Positions 22,833 through 34,059 of a stretch of 64,000 nucleotides of DNA are shown one piece after another (within the stretch, counting starts at the first letter, position 1; every line of letters starts with the position of its first letter). The translations under genes were made by a program, and so were the position numbers. The notes under the pieces were generated by a model. The model saw nothing but the letters and a program-made list of their open reading frames with translations, was not told where the DNA came from and ran no database searches. The stretch is from Hyaloscypha bicolor E (lineage: Eukaryota; Ascomycota; Leotiomycetes; Helotiales; Hyaloscyphaceae), in the NCBI RefSeq assembly GCF_002865645.1, contig NW_020194589.1:2765750-2829749 (forward strand), written 5' to 3'.

Positions 22833-24731
22833 TTGATTTATCCACGGTATCCCCGACTCTGCACATATCTCGGTCCGTCGTGCTCTTGCACGCACATCGC
22901 GACGCTCCTGGCCAGACACGAGATATTGCATGCGAGAAGTCCGCTTGTTCCTGGTTTCACGATCCTCGCGGCCTTGCATCGCGGTCCTGCTATTGGAGCT
23001 AGCGGAAGACTCAGATTCGACAGGAGACGCAACGGACGAACGACGGGGCCACAGGGAGGTCGAGTCCAGCAGGAGAAACGAAGGTCTGGAAACACCGCGC
23101 GCGCCGCAGGAGGAGTCAAGGACGGCTCGAGGACGACTCGACCACGACTGCCGGAGGCAAGAGAGAGAGGTACAGTACAAAGCACTTCGCTCGAGCACGC
23201 ATCTCCAGTGCCACAGGGCCACACACCAGCGCCACGCCTTGCAGACAAATCAATCACGCCGCCCTCCCTCCCTGCCCTCCCTTCTGGTCCCTCGCCTGGC
23301 GATCATCTGCATCCCTTGCCCCCTTCAACCCCTTCGACCCCGTCGACCCCTGCGCGGCGGGCTGAAACTCATCCAGCATCCTTGGCTGCTTTTGGAACGA
23401 GGGGTTTGACGGTCAGCATTCCTTTCCAGCGCCTAGGGGGCATAGCGCACCTCTATTTGCCCAGCCATCGACCGCCATCCATCGAGGGCCAACCATCGCC
23501 TCGAGAGTCCCCAAATTCCTTACTGGAGAACGAAAATAATCGCTCCTGGCCAGGCAAAGCTAGAGTGTGCAGAGCGTGTTAGAAAACAATTAAGTTAGAG
23601 TAGTAGCAGTTACTCCTGGCATCCACCAGCCTGTCAATCCTCATCCCGCCCAGACAGAGACCGCCGCCGACGCCCTACTGGCCCAACCCCATACCGGTGC
23701 CTTTTTGTACTCGAATACATATAACCACCATCAAGCCCTCATTTCGAGGTTGGTAGATTACTACATTGCAGCTACACCAACCTCCTCGCCCATCCTCATC
23801 CTCATCCTCGCCATCTCCCCCCCACCCCCGATCTCGACTTCGAGCAGGCTGTTGTCAGATCCCGGTGCCGGTCCATCACACGTTCTCCTCTCCTGGTTCA
23901 GGAGTACATTACCTTCGACGCCCTCGAAACGAAACACTCAGGCCCGGCCCCTCCTTTTGAACGCGGAACAGACGAACTGTCAAAACGCCATCGCCCTCAG
24001 TCTGTGCGTCCCCACGAAAAACACCCGTGAGCTGCATCGCCTCCTATCAACTCGACAGGAAGTCTGTACTCGGCCGCTTTGGTGATCCTCATCTGATCGA
24101 ATAATTTCAGCGTCAGCACATCGCCCGGGCAAATCCTCCAGGCTGTTAGCGAGGCGGCATTGTTAAAAGAATCCTGCATCCCCCATCCCTTCCCCAGCCC
24201 GACGCTCGACTAGCAGCTGCTCGCACTTGCACGCTGCATCGCTTCGGCCGCTCACATTCGTCAACCTCGCCGCTGCATGACTGTTTGTGTGCTGCGCCAA
24301 CAACACCTCGTCAGGCACATATAATTTGGCTTTTGGCCTTTGGCATCTCAAGCTTCCCGCTGGCCGGAAAGCGTCCACGACACTCCTCGTCACCCCTCCG
24401 AGATCCATCATCATTGGATTCGTGTTCCTGAGCTCGAGCCCTGCCAGCGAATTCACTATTGCAGGGTGTCTTGTTCTGCCGCCCCACCACCCTTGCGCCG
24501 CCTCCTTTCACAGCCTTTCCTCAGCCTCGCTTCGCCAGCAACAATAGTCGACGGGCCTAATACAACGCCTCTATACAATAGGAAGAAGACAATACCGCAA
24601 GAAATTTACGATTTATACAATACCCATTATTAATTTTGCTCTTCTTTTGTTTCGACCAACCTTCTCCGATCTTCAAACAACAAGCCTTCATCTTACTCTT
24701 GCATCAACACCATCCTCGACAACATACAGTC
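22833..24731 (+). promoter_or_regulatory. Long pyrimidine-rich leader or promoter of the cyclin gene
   Basis: The sequence is C/T-rich on the plus strand with many short tracts such as CCCCTTC and CATCCTCATCC, typical of fungal promoters and long 5' UTRs. An open frame at 22833-23582 is Arg/Pro/Ser-rich with no conserved features and is not called. No ATG lies in frame upstream of the cyclin start within its open frame. Confidence 0.45.
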
Positions 24732-25889
24732 ATGTCTCCCTCCAGAGCCTTGAACGAGGCTGCCCTCGAGCACTTCATCTACATGCCCGTCAGCACTTCG
24801 ATGGTTGCGTATCTTGCCCAAAAGGCACAAGAAGTTATCCAGTGCGAACCCACAACCCATCAATCGAGTCGACTTCCTCCTTCACCACCGCAAACACCTC
24901 CACACGACTCTTCAGAACCTCAAACTAACCTACCTTCTCTTGAACGCTTCATTAGCTCGCTGGTACGGAAGTCAAATGTTCAAGTACCGACTCTGATGAC
25001 GACTTTGGTCTACCTCGAGCGATTGAAGCAACGATTACCTCCTGTTGCCAAGGGCTTGAGGTGCACTGTCCACAGAATCTTCCTCGCAGCTTTGATCCTT
25101 TCCGCAAAATTCCTCAATGACTCCTCGCCAAAGAACAAGCACTGGGCTGAGTACTCGAATGTTCGAGGTTACGAACCATTTGGCTTTTCAAGGACCGAGG
25201 TCAATCTGATGGAGAAGCAACTCCTGTTCCTCCTCGATTGGGATCTCAACATTAGCGAAGACGATCTCTACACCCACCTCGACCCCTTCCTAGCACCCAT
25301 CCGACAGGAGATCGAGCAAGCAGAGCAAGCAGCACGAGAGGCGGAGGCCAGAAAGCGGGCGCAAAAGGAGCAAAGACAATTGTTGGCGGACGAAGCTCGT
25401 CGGATCCAATACGACGCTGCTCAACAATACTGGATGCCGGCCTATCAAGAGAAGCACCTGGCATACGACGGTCACTATCTCGAAGCATCAAGGCAACGAT
25501 ACGACTCCCCGCCTGCCTCCACAGATGTCCCTGGCCTAGCACGCAGCGGCACTGGCGACACCCTTTCCACTGTCTCCTCGTCAGCATCATCCTACATCTC
25601 TTCGATTTCAAGGACTGGCACCCCAGAGTCAAGTCTCGGCAGCTACGTGGAGGAATTGGAGAACAGCTGCAACCGGGTACCAGCACCATATCTCGATAGC
25701 CCCACGCACGCCGGCCGAGATATCGTCCATGTCCAGATCGCTGGTCAACATTCTGGCAAGCACGGCATGCTACCCTACGAGATCGAGCGGGAAGTCATCG
25801 AAGAAAAGCCCGCGAAGAAAGCACGCTTGGGCGGCAACCTCTTCTCACGGTTCTTGGGCGGACAACGAAATTTAAGCCATCATGTCTAA
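24732..25889 (+). CDS. Pho85-type cyclin (Pcl1/Pcl2/PclA-like)
   Basis: Pcl cyclins activate the Pho85/PHOA cyclin-dependent kinase, controlling G1 progression, polarity or conidiation. The single exon encodes 385 residues from the first ATG in frame. The N-terminus [19 protein letters not shown] and the cyclin box (about residues 69-180) match this class: [30 protein letters not shown], then [38 protein letters not shown] basic, Glu/Gln-rich helical segment and a Ser/Thr-rich tail with TP and SP sites follow. The C-terminus has a possible basic nuclear signal (KPAKKARLG). The very long leader suggests complex regulation. Family is secure; the exact Pcl subtype is not. Confidence 0.9.
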   Translation: MSPSRALNEAALEHFIYMPVSTSMVAYLAQKAQEVIQCEPTTHQSSRLPPSPPQTPPHDSSEPQTNLPSLERFISSLVRKSNVQVPTLMTTLVYLERLKQRLPPVAKGLRCTVHRIFLAALILSAKFLNDSSPKNKHWAEYSNVRGYEPFGFSRTEVNLMEKQLLFLLDWDLNISEDDLYTHLDPFLAPIRQEIEQAEQAAREAEARKRAQKEQRQLLADEARRIQYDAAQQYWMPAYQEKHLAYDGHYLEASRQRYDSPPASTDVPGLARSGTGDTLSTVSSSASSYISSISRTGTPESSLGSYVEELENSCNRVPAPYLDSPTHAGRDIVHVQIAGQHSGKHGMLPYEIEREVIEEKPAKKARLGGNLFSRFLGGQRNLSHHV

Positions 25890-27105
25890 TTATGGAGGAG
25901 CATTACGACTTTCTTTTGTCATTTCACAGGAGATGTGAACAAGATGGCGGCGTCTTTGGGGCGTTGGACATAATGTGATGTTCATATATGGACGCCTCCC
26001 TGGAAATCATGTGTCTGCATTTTCGAGCATTAAGATGGCGTTTGGGAAGGAGCATTAGCATAATGGTGGGATTCTTCATGGATGGGCTTGATCTGGGATG
26101 AACTGGATCGCCTGGTGGAGTGCCCCCTTACATAGCGCTGTACCATGACAGAAGATACGCACTCTTTTACCAATAACAAAAAGTCTACAACAATTCTCTA
26201 TGCCATCCTGAAACTCACTCCTGTGACTTCCACCTTCAAAAGTTTACCTTGCATCGAAATTGAGTCGATCGTGTGGCGTTCAATCACGTGAACTTGAGTC
26301 ATGTGACCTAACTATCTCTCCCACCATTGCCGGAATCCCGAGTCCTCGTTCTCCCACCAATCCCCGCATCCCCTCAAATCCTCTCAACCCTAAATTCTAA
26401 TTCAGCACCGAGTTTAGCCTCCCAAAGAGCCTAGTCGCAAAAGGAGGCGAAGTCAAGCCCTCACGCATCCATCCAGCCTCCTCAGCCCCTTTTCCTCGGC
26501 TAATCCAAAAATTTGGCTCAACAACGCCAGCCAATCCAGAGCCTCTGCACCACAATCTCCGCCCTTGCACAGAACAAATTTTTCCTACTCGGTGATCCCC
26601 ACAGCACATCCTCACATCCAGAACACCCCACGATCCTGCGAATAAGAACAGAATAAGCCAGCGTGTTCATCCTCTCGAGTTCGAGATTGTTTGAGGCTGA
26701 GTGAGTGCACTGGTGATCACGAGAGAGGGCAAAAAGGCTAGCTGAAGGAGCGGCGGCGGTGAATACGAGGACACGACGGCGCAGCGATGCATTTCTGAGG
26801 TGGGCTTCATGCTTAAATGATTAGTGTGTGGGGTGCACGTCTGCGATGTGGTGAGCTGGCTCAGCCGTCGCCGCCTTCGTCGGCCGAATTGGGACATAAG
26901 CTCGCGAGCAGTTGCTTTTTCAGGGCAAGAAGGCCTTTTCTTGGGGTTTGAGAGGCTCAGGTACGAGTGTCGCTGAGGAGAAGAGCTCAGCTTCTGTGCT
27001 GAACAATCTGGCCGAGCTAATTTCTCAATCGGTGAGATACTATTGAAGCCTTTGGCTTTGTTTCATTTTCCCCTATCATGGAGAACAGTCTCCCACTCAA
27101 TCTCC
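25890..27105. other. Gene-free region between two 3' ends, with E-box pair
   Basis: The region lies between the 3' ends of the cyclin and ETP1 genes. It holds an E-box pair at 26284-26307. A frame around 26400-26590 (translation contains FSLPKSLVAKGGEV) is mildly coding-like but has no ATG and ends at a TGA; it could be a relic. Confidence 0.4.
26284..26307. promoter_or_regulatory. Paired E-box-like sites TCACGTGA and GTCATGTGAC
   Basis: A perfect palindrome TCACGTGA (bHLH-type CACGTG core, Cbf1/Pho4 class) at 26284-26291 is followed by GTCATGTGAC at 26298-26307. Both flanking genes end towards this region, so the sites have no obvious target gene. Confidence 0.4.
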
Positions 27106-27330
27106 TAATGTCCCAGTTTGCATTGGTACAATCGCCCCTCTTCGCTCTCTCAATGTCCCAGCCTTCTTATGGTACATCCATTCCCTCTTCTGCCCCATTG
27201 TTCCAACTTTCTATTGTACAATCATCCCCTTCTTCTCCCCATTGTTCATGACTAATCCGGTACAACAAAGTTGCATGCCTCCGCCACGTAGGATCTCCCG
27301 TCTTTCTTATTGTACTTGAGAACCTGGTAC
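27106..27330. repeat. Degenerate tandem repeat, about 45-bp units
   Basis: Three to four diverged units share the pattern CAATGTCCCA-(about 12)-TATTGGTACAATC--CCCCTCTTC-GCTCTC. Clear units start near 27107, 27151 and 27197, with a poorer one near 27240. It sits inside a gene-free region. From 27331 to 28657 I see no supported gene; short AT-rich open frames there have no conserved features. Confidence 0.55.
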
Positions 27331-28657
27331 ATTGAGTCTTGTTTGTCAATGTCAAAGTGAACTTCCGACATGAGGGTTTGCATTGTCCTCATTCAAGGAG
27401 ATACATTTAACTAGACTTTAGTGAATTTTGAAATGTTCGGCAAATCAAGGGAACATTGAGAAGTGGCGAAAGTTTGAATGACCCATGAATCGAACGAACA
27501 TTCGAAGAAGAAGCTTTTCAAATGGGTCAGAAAACCAAACCTTCTGCAGCCTTTGCCTGCTCCTTGGCATCATCAACGTCTCTATAGTCCGAATCTTCCG
27601 GCTTATGCATCGGCTCATAGTCATTATCCCCAACTTTCTATTTTCTATTTCCTATTAGTTGATGTTCAAAAATTTGCTTCTCTCCAGATCACTCACCTCC
27701 ACATCCCAATCCACCAGACTAAACATCTTCTGCTTCTTAAGCGAGGCGAGCGTTGCGCGAGGGGTCGATATAAATAAGTACAGGAAGAAGGGAAAGGTAG
27801 GTGAGTTGTGTGCGCAATAAGTAGAGCAGAATAGGTGTTGAGTAGCTACTTTAATGTATCAAATTTAGTTACAAGAATCTTCTCCAATGTTCCACTTGGG
27901 AATGAAACAATGCGCCTGGGCGCGATGCTCCCAAAGTTCGAGTTATTCTCGTCTTGCCATATTAAATCAAGGCTGCTGGGACTTTCATACACGCGTCCCA
28001 AAAAAACCCCAAAAATAAATGTGAACGTTGAAGCAAAGCGGAGGTACTCTCTCAGAAATGGTGGTAATCTTACATTAAGTCCTCCCCAAATTTATAAATC
28101 ACGGAATAGTCCTTCCCAACAGCTCGTTTGACAGTTTACGCATCCGAGTCCCGCGAGAACCTTCCCCTATCGAAGCATGAAAATCTTCCTTCTCATGATC
28201 AAAATTGTACGGCAGTTCTTGAATGCAAGCTCCTGCTAACCTTGTCTTTATCAGAACATAAATCCATTTTCGTGAGCGAGGATCAGAACCCACCACAATT
28301 TCTGGAGCAATGAGAAGAAGAGAGGGACAACGAGAAGAACGAAATCGATGGTGCGAAAACTTTGAGGGAAAGGAGTTGAATGTGTATAGTACCAACTTCT
28401 AAGACCTTGAGAAGAACAAATAAAATGTGCCGTTGCTTGCAAAGCATTTAGATATGCAGCTCTTATGCAAAGTCTGAGAGTTCCACAACTTGACTCGATT
28501 TTCGATTTAGAAGAAGAGTCGTGTAAGCGAGTAGCTCAGAAAAGACGTCGCCTTCATCGACCATGCTAGACCCAAATGCCTTGGGTATACCCCTCCATCC
28601 TATGCAGCCCACACCTAACGCCGTCCCAATGCCCATACTCAGACACCAACACAAACA

Positions 28658-31019
28658 TCATTTCCCTCTCCCCTTCCCCTTACCCCTCTTCTTCTCCTTC
28701 TCAGGCGGCAAACTCAGACTCCCACCTTCCAACTCCCCTTTCTCGATCCCCTCTCCCTCCCCCATCTCGGCCAGCTTCTGCTGGGCGCTAATACTAAACA
28801 GCAGATCCCTATTCTCCTCCTTCAACTCCGCATTCTCCATCTTGACCTTCTCCAATTCCCCGGTAATCTTCTCCACATTGCCATTCAGGAAGCCAATGCG
28901 TTCCATCAACCCCTCGCCAACCCTCTTTTCCTCCATCAAGCTGCGCCCAAAGCCCCTCGCAACCTCCGCGCTCCTCTCGCCCTTCTTCCTCTCCTTCTCT
29001 AAATCCCGTTCTAGACCTTTAACTACCCCTCTCAACTCGCTGTTCTCCTTCTCCAGCTGCCCAAGTTTGGAGATCGCCTCATCGGCTCTCTGCGAAGCAC
29101 CCGCAGCAGCACTCGACGCCGCACTAGCTTTCGCAACCGCCTTGCCCACCAATTCCTCAAAGTACACTCTCTGAGACTCAAGTTGGCTAGTCAGGAGATG
29201 CGTATACTCCATGCCTATCCCCTCCAACTTCTCCCTCGGCACCATGTCCACATCTCTGCCCCCACCAATCCCCATACCCGAGCGGGAAGAAGAGGGCAGC
29301 TCAATGACCTTGCTATCCCCTTTATCCCGAATGAGACGATGTACCCACAGATCGCCCGCATAGTCCCACACATGCTGCGTTTCTATCTCTAATGCGAAAT
29401 TATGTGCGGAGTCTTTCCAGTGTTCTTTTGCGTGCCCCCCTTTGTAGCGGCCGCAGCCTACGTTGCCGCAGATCAGGCAGATCCAAAGGTCGTCGGTGCA
29501 GTCACAAACGCTGCAGAGGGAGGCTTCGCCGCTGCCAAATGGTGGGCTTGCGGGGTCATAAGTGTTTGTGCTGGTGCTGGTAGAGGAGGAGAGTGCTAGG
29601 GAGGGATTTGTGTGTCGACAGACGGGGCAGCCACTGCCTCGCCATTTTTGAAGACAGTTGCAGTGGAAGACGTGCTGGCAAGGGATGGTGAGGAGGCCGG
29701 ATGTGTCGTCCATTCGCTCGAGGCAGACGGGACATGTTGGGAGCTCGACGAGGTTTGGAGTTGGTGGAGGGAATGGCTTCAGGAAGGATGTTGAGGATGA
29801 GGGCATGAAAGGGTCATGGGAGAGCTCGGGGAAGCTGGTACTAGGTCTGGAAGAAGTCGGTGTTTGGAAAGTAATCGACTTGATGAAGGTTACGTGACAT
29901 GTTTCTGGCTGAAGATGATATTAGCTCTACTTCAAGATCAGAAAGGGGAAAACTCGCCTCCATGCTATTGAACACCTTCCCATCCCACTCCTTCCTCCAT
30001 CTCCTGGCCGCATTCCCATCCCTAAACTTCATAAGAACCAAATACCTATTCATCCGTCCGGTCATCACCATCCTGAAATGGCTGACTTCCTCCCTCGTCT
30101 TCTCTCCCACAAACCCCAGAAAATCACTGGGTGTAAGGTAGCTCGGCACAGCAGGAATACACAACGTAGTGCAATCCTCTCCATGCTCCTCCTCATCCTT
30201 CACACCTAACCCAGCACTTGGCTGCCGCTGGTGACCCGGAGCCTCAGTTCCAGCAGTATAAACCACCTCCGTATTGCCAAGCCCAGGAGTCTCCTCCCCA
30301 TCCCGATACAAATGCACAATTCCCCACCCAACCTCTGTATTCTTCTCCTGAACGACCTCATATCTCGCTTTCGTGACCCGTCCTACACCCGCAGCTTCAG
30401 GCGCAAGGCCAGCATTAATCCCATTACTCGCAGTCCCACCAGAGCTGCTCTCCCCTCTTGGTCTCTGCGCAGACGCCATGTCTGTATCCGTATCTGTGTT
30501 CGAGTTGAAGTCTGCAATCTCCTTCATATCCAAACTCTCGATCCTCACCCTGCCAAACCGCCAGTCCTTAACCGCAGTCCTCTGATCCCTCTGTATATTC
30601 ACAGTATTCGGTGGCGGGAACTCGATGTTCCTCTCGTTTGGAATCTGGACGGTGAGCGCCTCGTCCTCGTCCTCGTTCTCGTTCGGCGTATGACTTGCTC
30701 GTGCCAATCCGCAATCAATGACTCCCCTGCCTCCAGTTCCAGTTGCTACTCCAACCCCGGCCGCTCGTGTTTCTCCGGTTCCACCACTCTTCCCAAAGCC
30801 CCTTCTCTCCTTCACCTTAACCCTTTTATGCCTAGGCCACTTCCCACTCTCAAAGATGTCCGTCCCTTCTTCCGGAAACCAGATCTTCCTCCTGCGTTCC
30901 TCCTCCTCCTCCTTTGTTCTCTTTTGCTTGGAGGGGCTTGTATTGGAAGGTATGGATTGATCGTCGACGGAAGGGTAAGGATACAGTTCAAACTTCAGGT
31001 GGTAGAAGTAAGAGGGCAT
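28658..31019 (-). CDS. ETP1: BRAP2/Etp1-like RING and ZnF-UBP protein
   Basis: Members are cytoplasmic RING proteins that bind ubiquitin; yeast Etp1 functions in ethanol tolerance and mammalian BRAP2 in nuclear-import retention and Ras signalling. Exons 29958-31019 and 28658-29908 give 770 residues. The intron is GC-AG: GAG|GCGAGT...TTCAG|CCA. This junction alone restores the conserved SMEPETCHV sequence. Domains: N-terminal BRAP2 RNA-recognition-like region (about 270-365), C3H2C3 RING (about 413-451; CPVC, CQHVFHCNC, CPVC), ZnF-UBP (about 483-553; CSVC, CLICGNVGCGRY, HAKEHW), then a long coiled coil ending in a basic Lys/Gly/Arg tail. A disordered, acidic stretch lies near residues 35-220. 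The upstream neighbour is polyubiquitin. Family is secure. Confidence 0.92.
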
Positions 31020-31533
31020 CCTTTCATGTTGGGTTGTGGATGGGAAGCTTCATTGTGCAATCTCTGCGGTGGTTACTGCGGGAAGATTGCGGAGCCTTTC
31101 TAGAGGGTTCTGGGTGGCGTGGAGGCTGATTTAGGTTGCAGAGATTTTGATGAAGGGTGAAAATGGGGTTGTGGCAGTTGTGGAAGCCGCGTTGGTCTTA
31201 TCATGGGTTTTGGAGCGCCTGGAAATATGAAAGTCCGAGGTTTGTAGCCTTGCATTTCCGTCATCTACGAAAATGGCCACTCTTACAATTATTTCACATA
31301 CTGATTATTTAAACGCAATTCGAAAGAAGAATTCATGTCACAGTCACAAATTGTCATCTGGCACAATAAAGTTGTCCGAATGTATGTTCATTGGACTACC
31401 CACTGTCAGTGGTATCGCCACGCCTATGCATCATTCCCCATGTCGTATGTACGAGCTATGGTCATAAAGCCCAGCTGTGTACCAGAACGCCGTCGCAAAT
31501 CCCAGATATCCCACATGCCAAACGAACCCAAAT
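31020..31533. other. Intergenic: ETP1 promoter and polyubiquitin 3' UTR
   Basis: About 0.5 kb between two minus-strand genes. I see no gene in it. Confidence 0.55.
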
Positions 31534-32580
<1,047 letters not shown>

Positions 32581-32840
32581 CTTGACGGTATGTGGAGTGT
32601 ATGAGTATGTGTATTGACGCGAGATCTTGATGATCAGAAGAGTGGTTGACGGTTCGGGACGAAGACGTTGCGGTATGAAAGTGTGATGGAGGAGGAAGAA
32701 GGGATGCAGGCCAGCGAGGTTTAAGTAGGGCGGTGGCGGCTGCGCAGGCTTGGAATCTTCGCTTCGATTCCAGCTGCGCTAGTGTTGAATCAGAAGGCGA
32801 AGCAGGCAGCTGCAGCAACTGGAATTTACGGGTGAATCTC

Positions 32841-32858
32841 GAAAGTTCTCAAACATTC
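32841..32858 (-). promoter_or_regulatory. Heat-shock element upstream of polyubiquitin
   Basis: The sequence GAAAGTTCTCAAACATTC contains alternating five-base units GAA-NN-TTC-NN-AAA-NN-TTC, three perfect and one imperfect, as bound by Hsf1 trimers. It lies about 260 bases upstream of the start codon. An adjoining ATTGG (32860-32864) is a CCAAT box on the minus strand. Confidence 0.65.
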
Positions 32859-32864
32859 CATTGG

Positions 32865-34059
32865 CTCTAGGACATTTATTGACCATCCAAATTTACAATG
32901 ATCTCATTTTCCCCTTTGCTTTGGGTACATCCACATCAAAAAATCTGCAGTTGAAAGGCGTTCGCTGCACAAAGCTGACTTTCGCCATTCTTTGTAAGCC
33001 GTCATGCCACCTGATTCTTGGAAGATAAGGACTGCCTCCAAAGGGAGCCTAGCCGCTCGACCCCGCCTCCTTGAAAACCTAAGCTGGGTTCTGGCGCTTC
33101 AACCTGCCACTCCGTGTCTCGGCCTCGCATGCGTTGCACAGGAGCGGAGAGGCGGAGGGGAGGTTGGTCACGAGGATGTTACAGTACCTTCATGTCTCAT
33201 TTTCCTAACAACACGCAAAAATAAGGAGGTCTGTGAATGCGAATCCGCCCAGCTGAACGGCACTCGCAGCTCCGTGTTTTGCTTGCTTGATTACTTACTT
33301 ACCCTTCACCTCCACCTTCACCTTCACCTTCAAGCGCGGAGACACGGGCCGGCCGATAACACGACGCCTCTTGCGTCATCAAACTTCAGAGTTGCGAGAA
33401 CAATCCGGGAAATGCCTCGCGGTGCCCGTGTTGCCTCAGGCTTCAATTCTCAATTTAGCCAGACACCCCAGATTCCAGACCGCCCAGACCGCCCAGACCG
33501 ATATTCACTTATCGATGGATTCACACACTCAGATTGATCAATTGATCCGGAATTTCTTTTCATTTATATCATCCAAATCTATGTCTTGTCAGGTGTATAC
33601 AGCCGTACACATCAGTAACTGTCTTTCCTGCAACATGCAAGCATGCCTCAATCGCGGCCATGGGTTTCCAACGCCCAAGATGCTTCATTTCATTTCCATC
33701 AATCAAAAATTCCTCGTAAGATAAAACATAAACCGTAAACCATAAAGCCATGATCTTCGTGATGAAATCGATCATATCGTTCGTACAATGCCCTGGCACA
33801 ATCATAAGGGAGTCGTTAGGTGACTGTTCGCATCGCTATGCCCATCATAATGAGAAACCAAAATCCACGTAAAATGCCCTCGCTGTTGGCGTTCCTTCTG
33901 ATGTTTGGAGAATAAATGAAAGTTTTTGAGGTTCCAGACTACAAAGGGGAGAAGAATAGAGGAAATGGCCTATCGAGGCCCTCCATCAGCAGCATCACTG
34001 CATCTGTACAGTCGAATATGCGAAGTGGGTATATAGAAGGGTATTTTGGGAAAAAGAAT
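32865..34059. other. Gene-free region between UBI4 promoter and TF 3' end
   Basis: About 1.2 kb. It contains a (CACCTT)n-like tract at about 33305-33331. An open frame at 33004-33537 has no conserved features. It should include the transcription factor's 3' UTR near 34059. Confidence 0.45.

Noticed and set aside
22833..23582. 249-aa plus-strand open frame
   Set aside because: Arg/Pro/Ser-rich, no conserved motif, overlaps other equally long frames on both strands; better explained as C/T-rich leader of the cyclin gene.
33004..33537. 177-aa plus-strand frame
   Set aside because: Low-complexity segments (HLHLHLHLQ), no conserved region, no splice partner.
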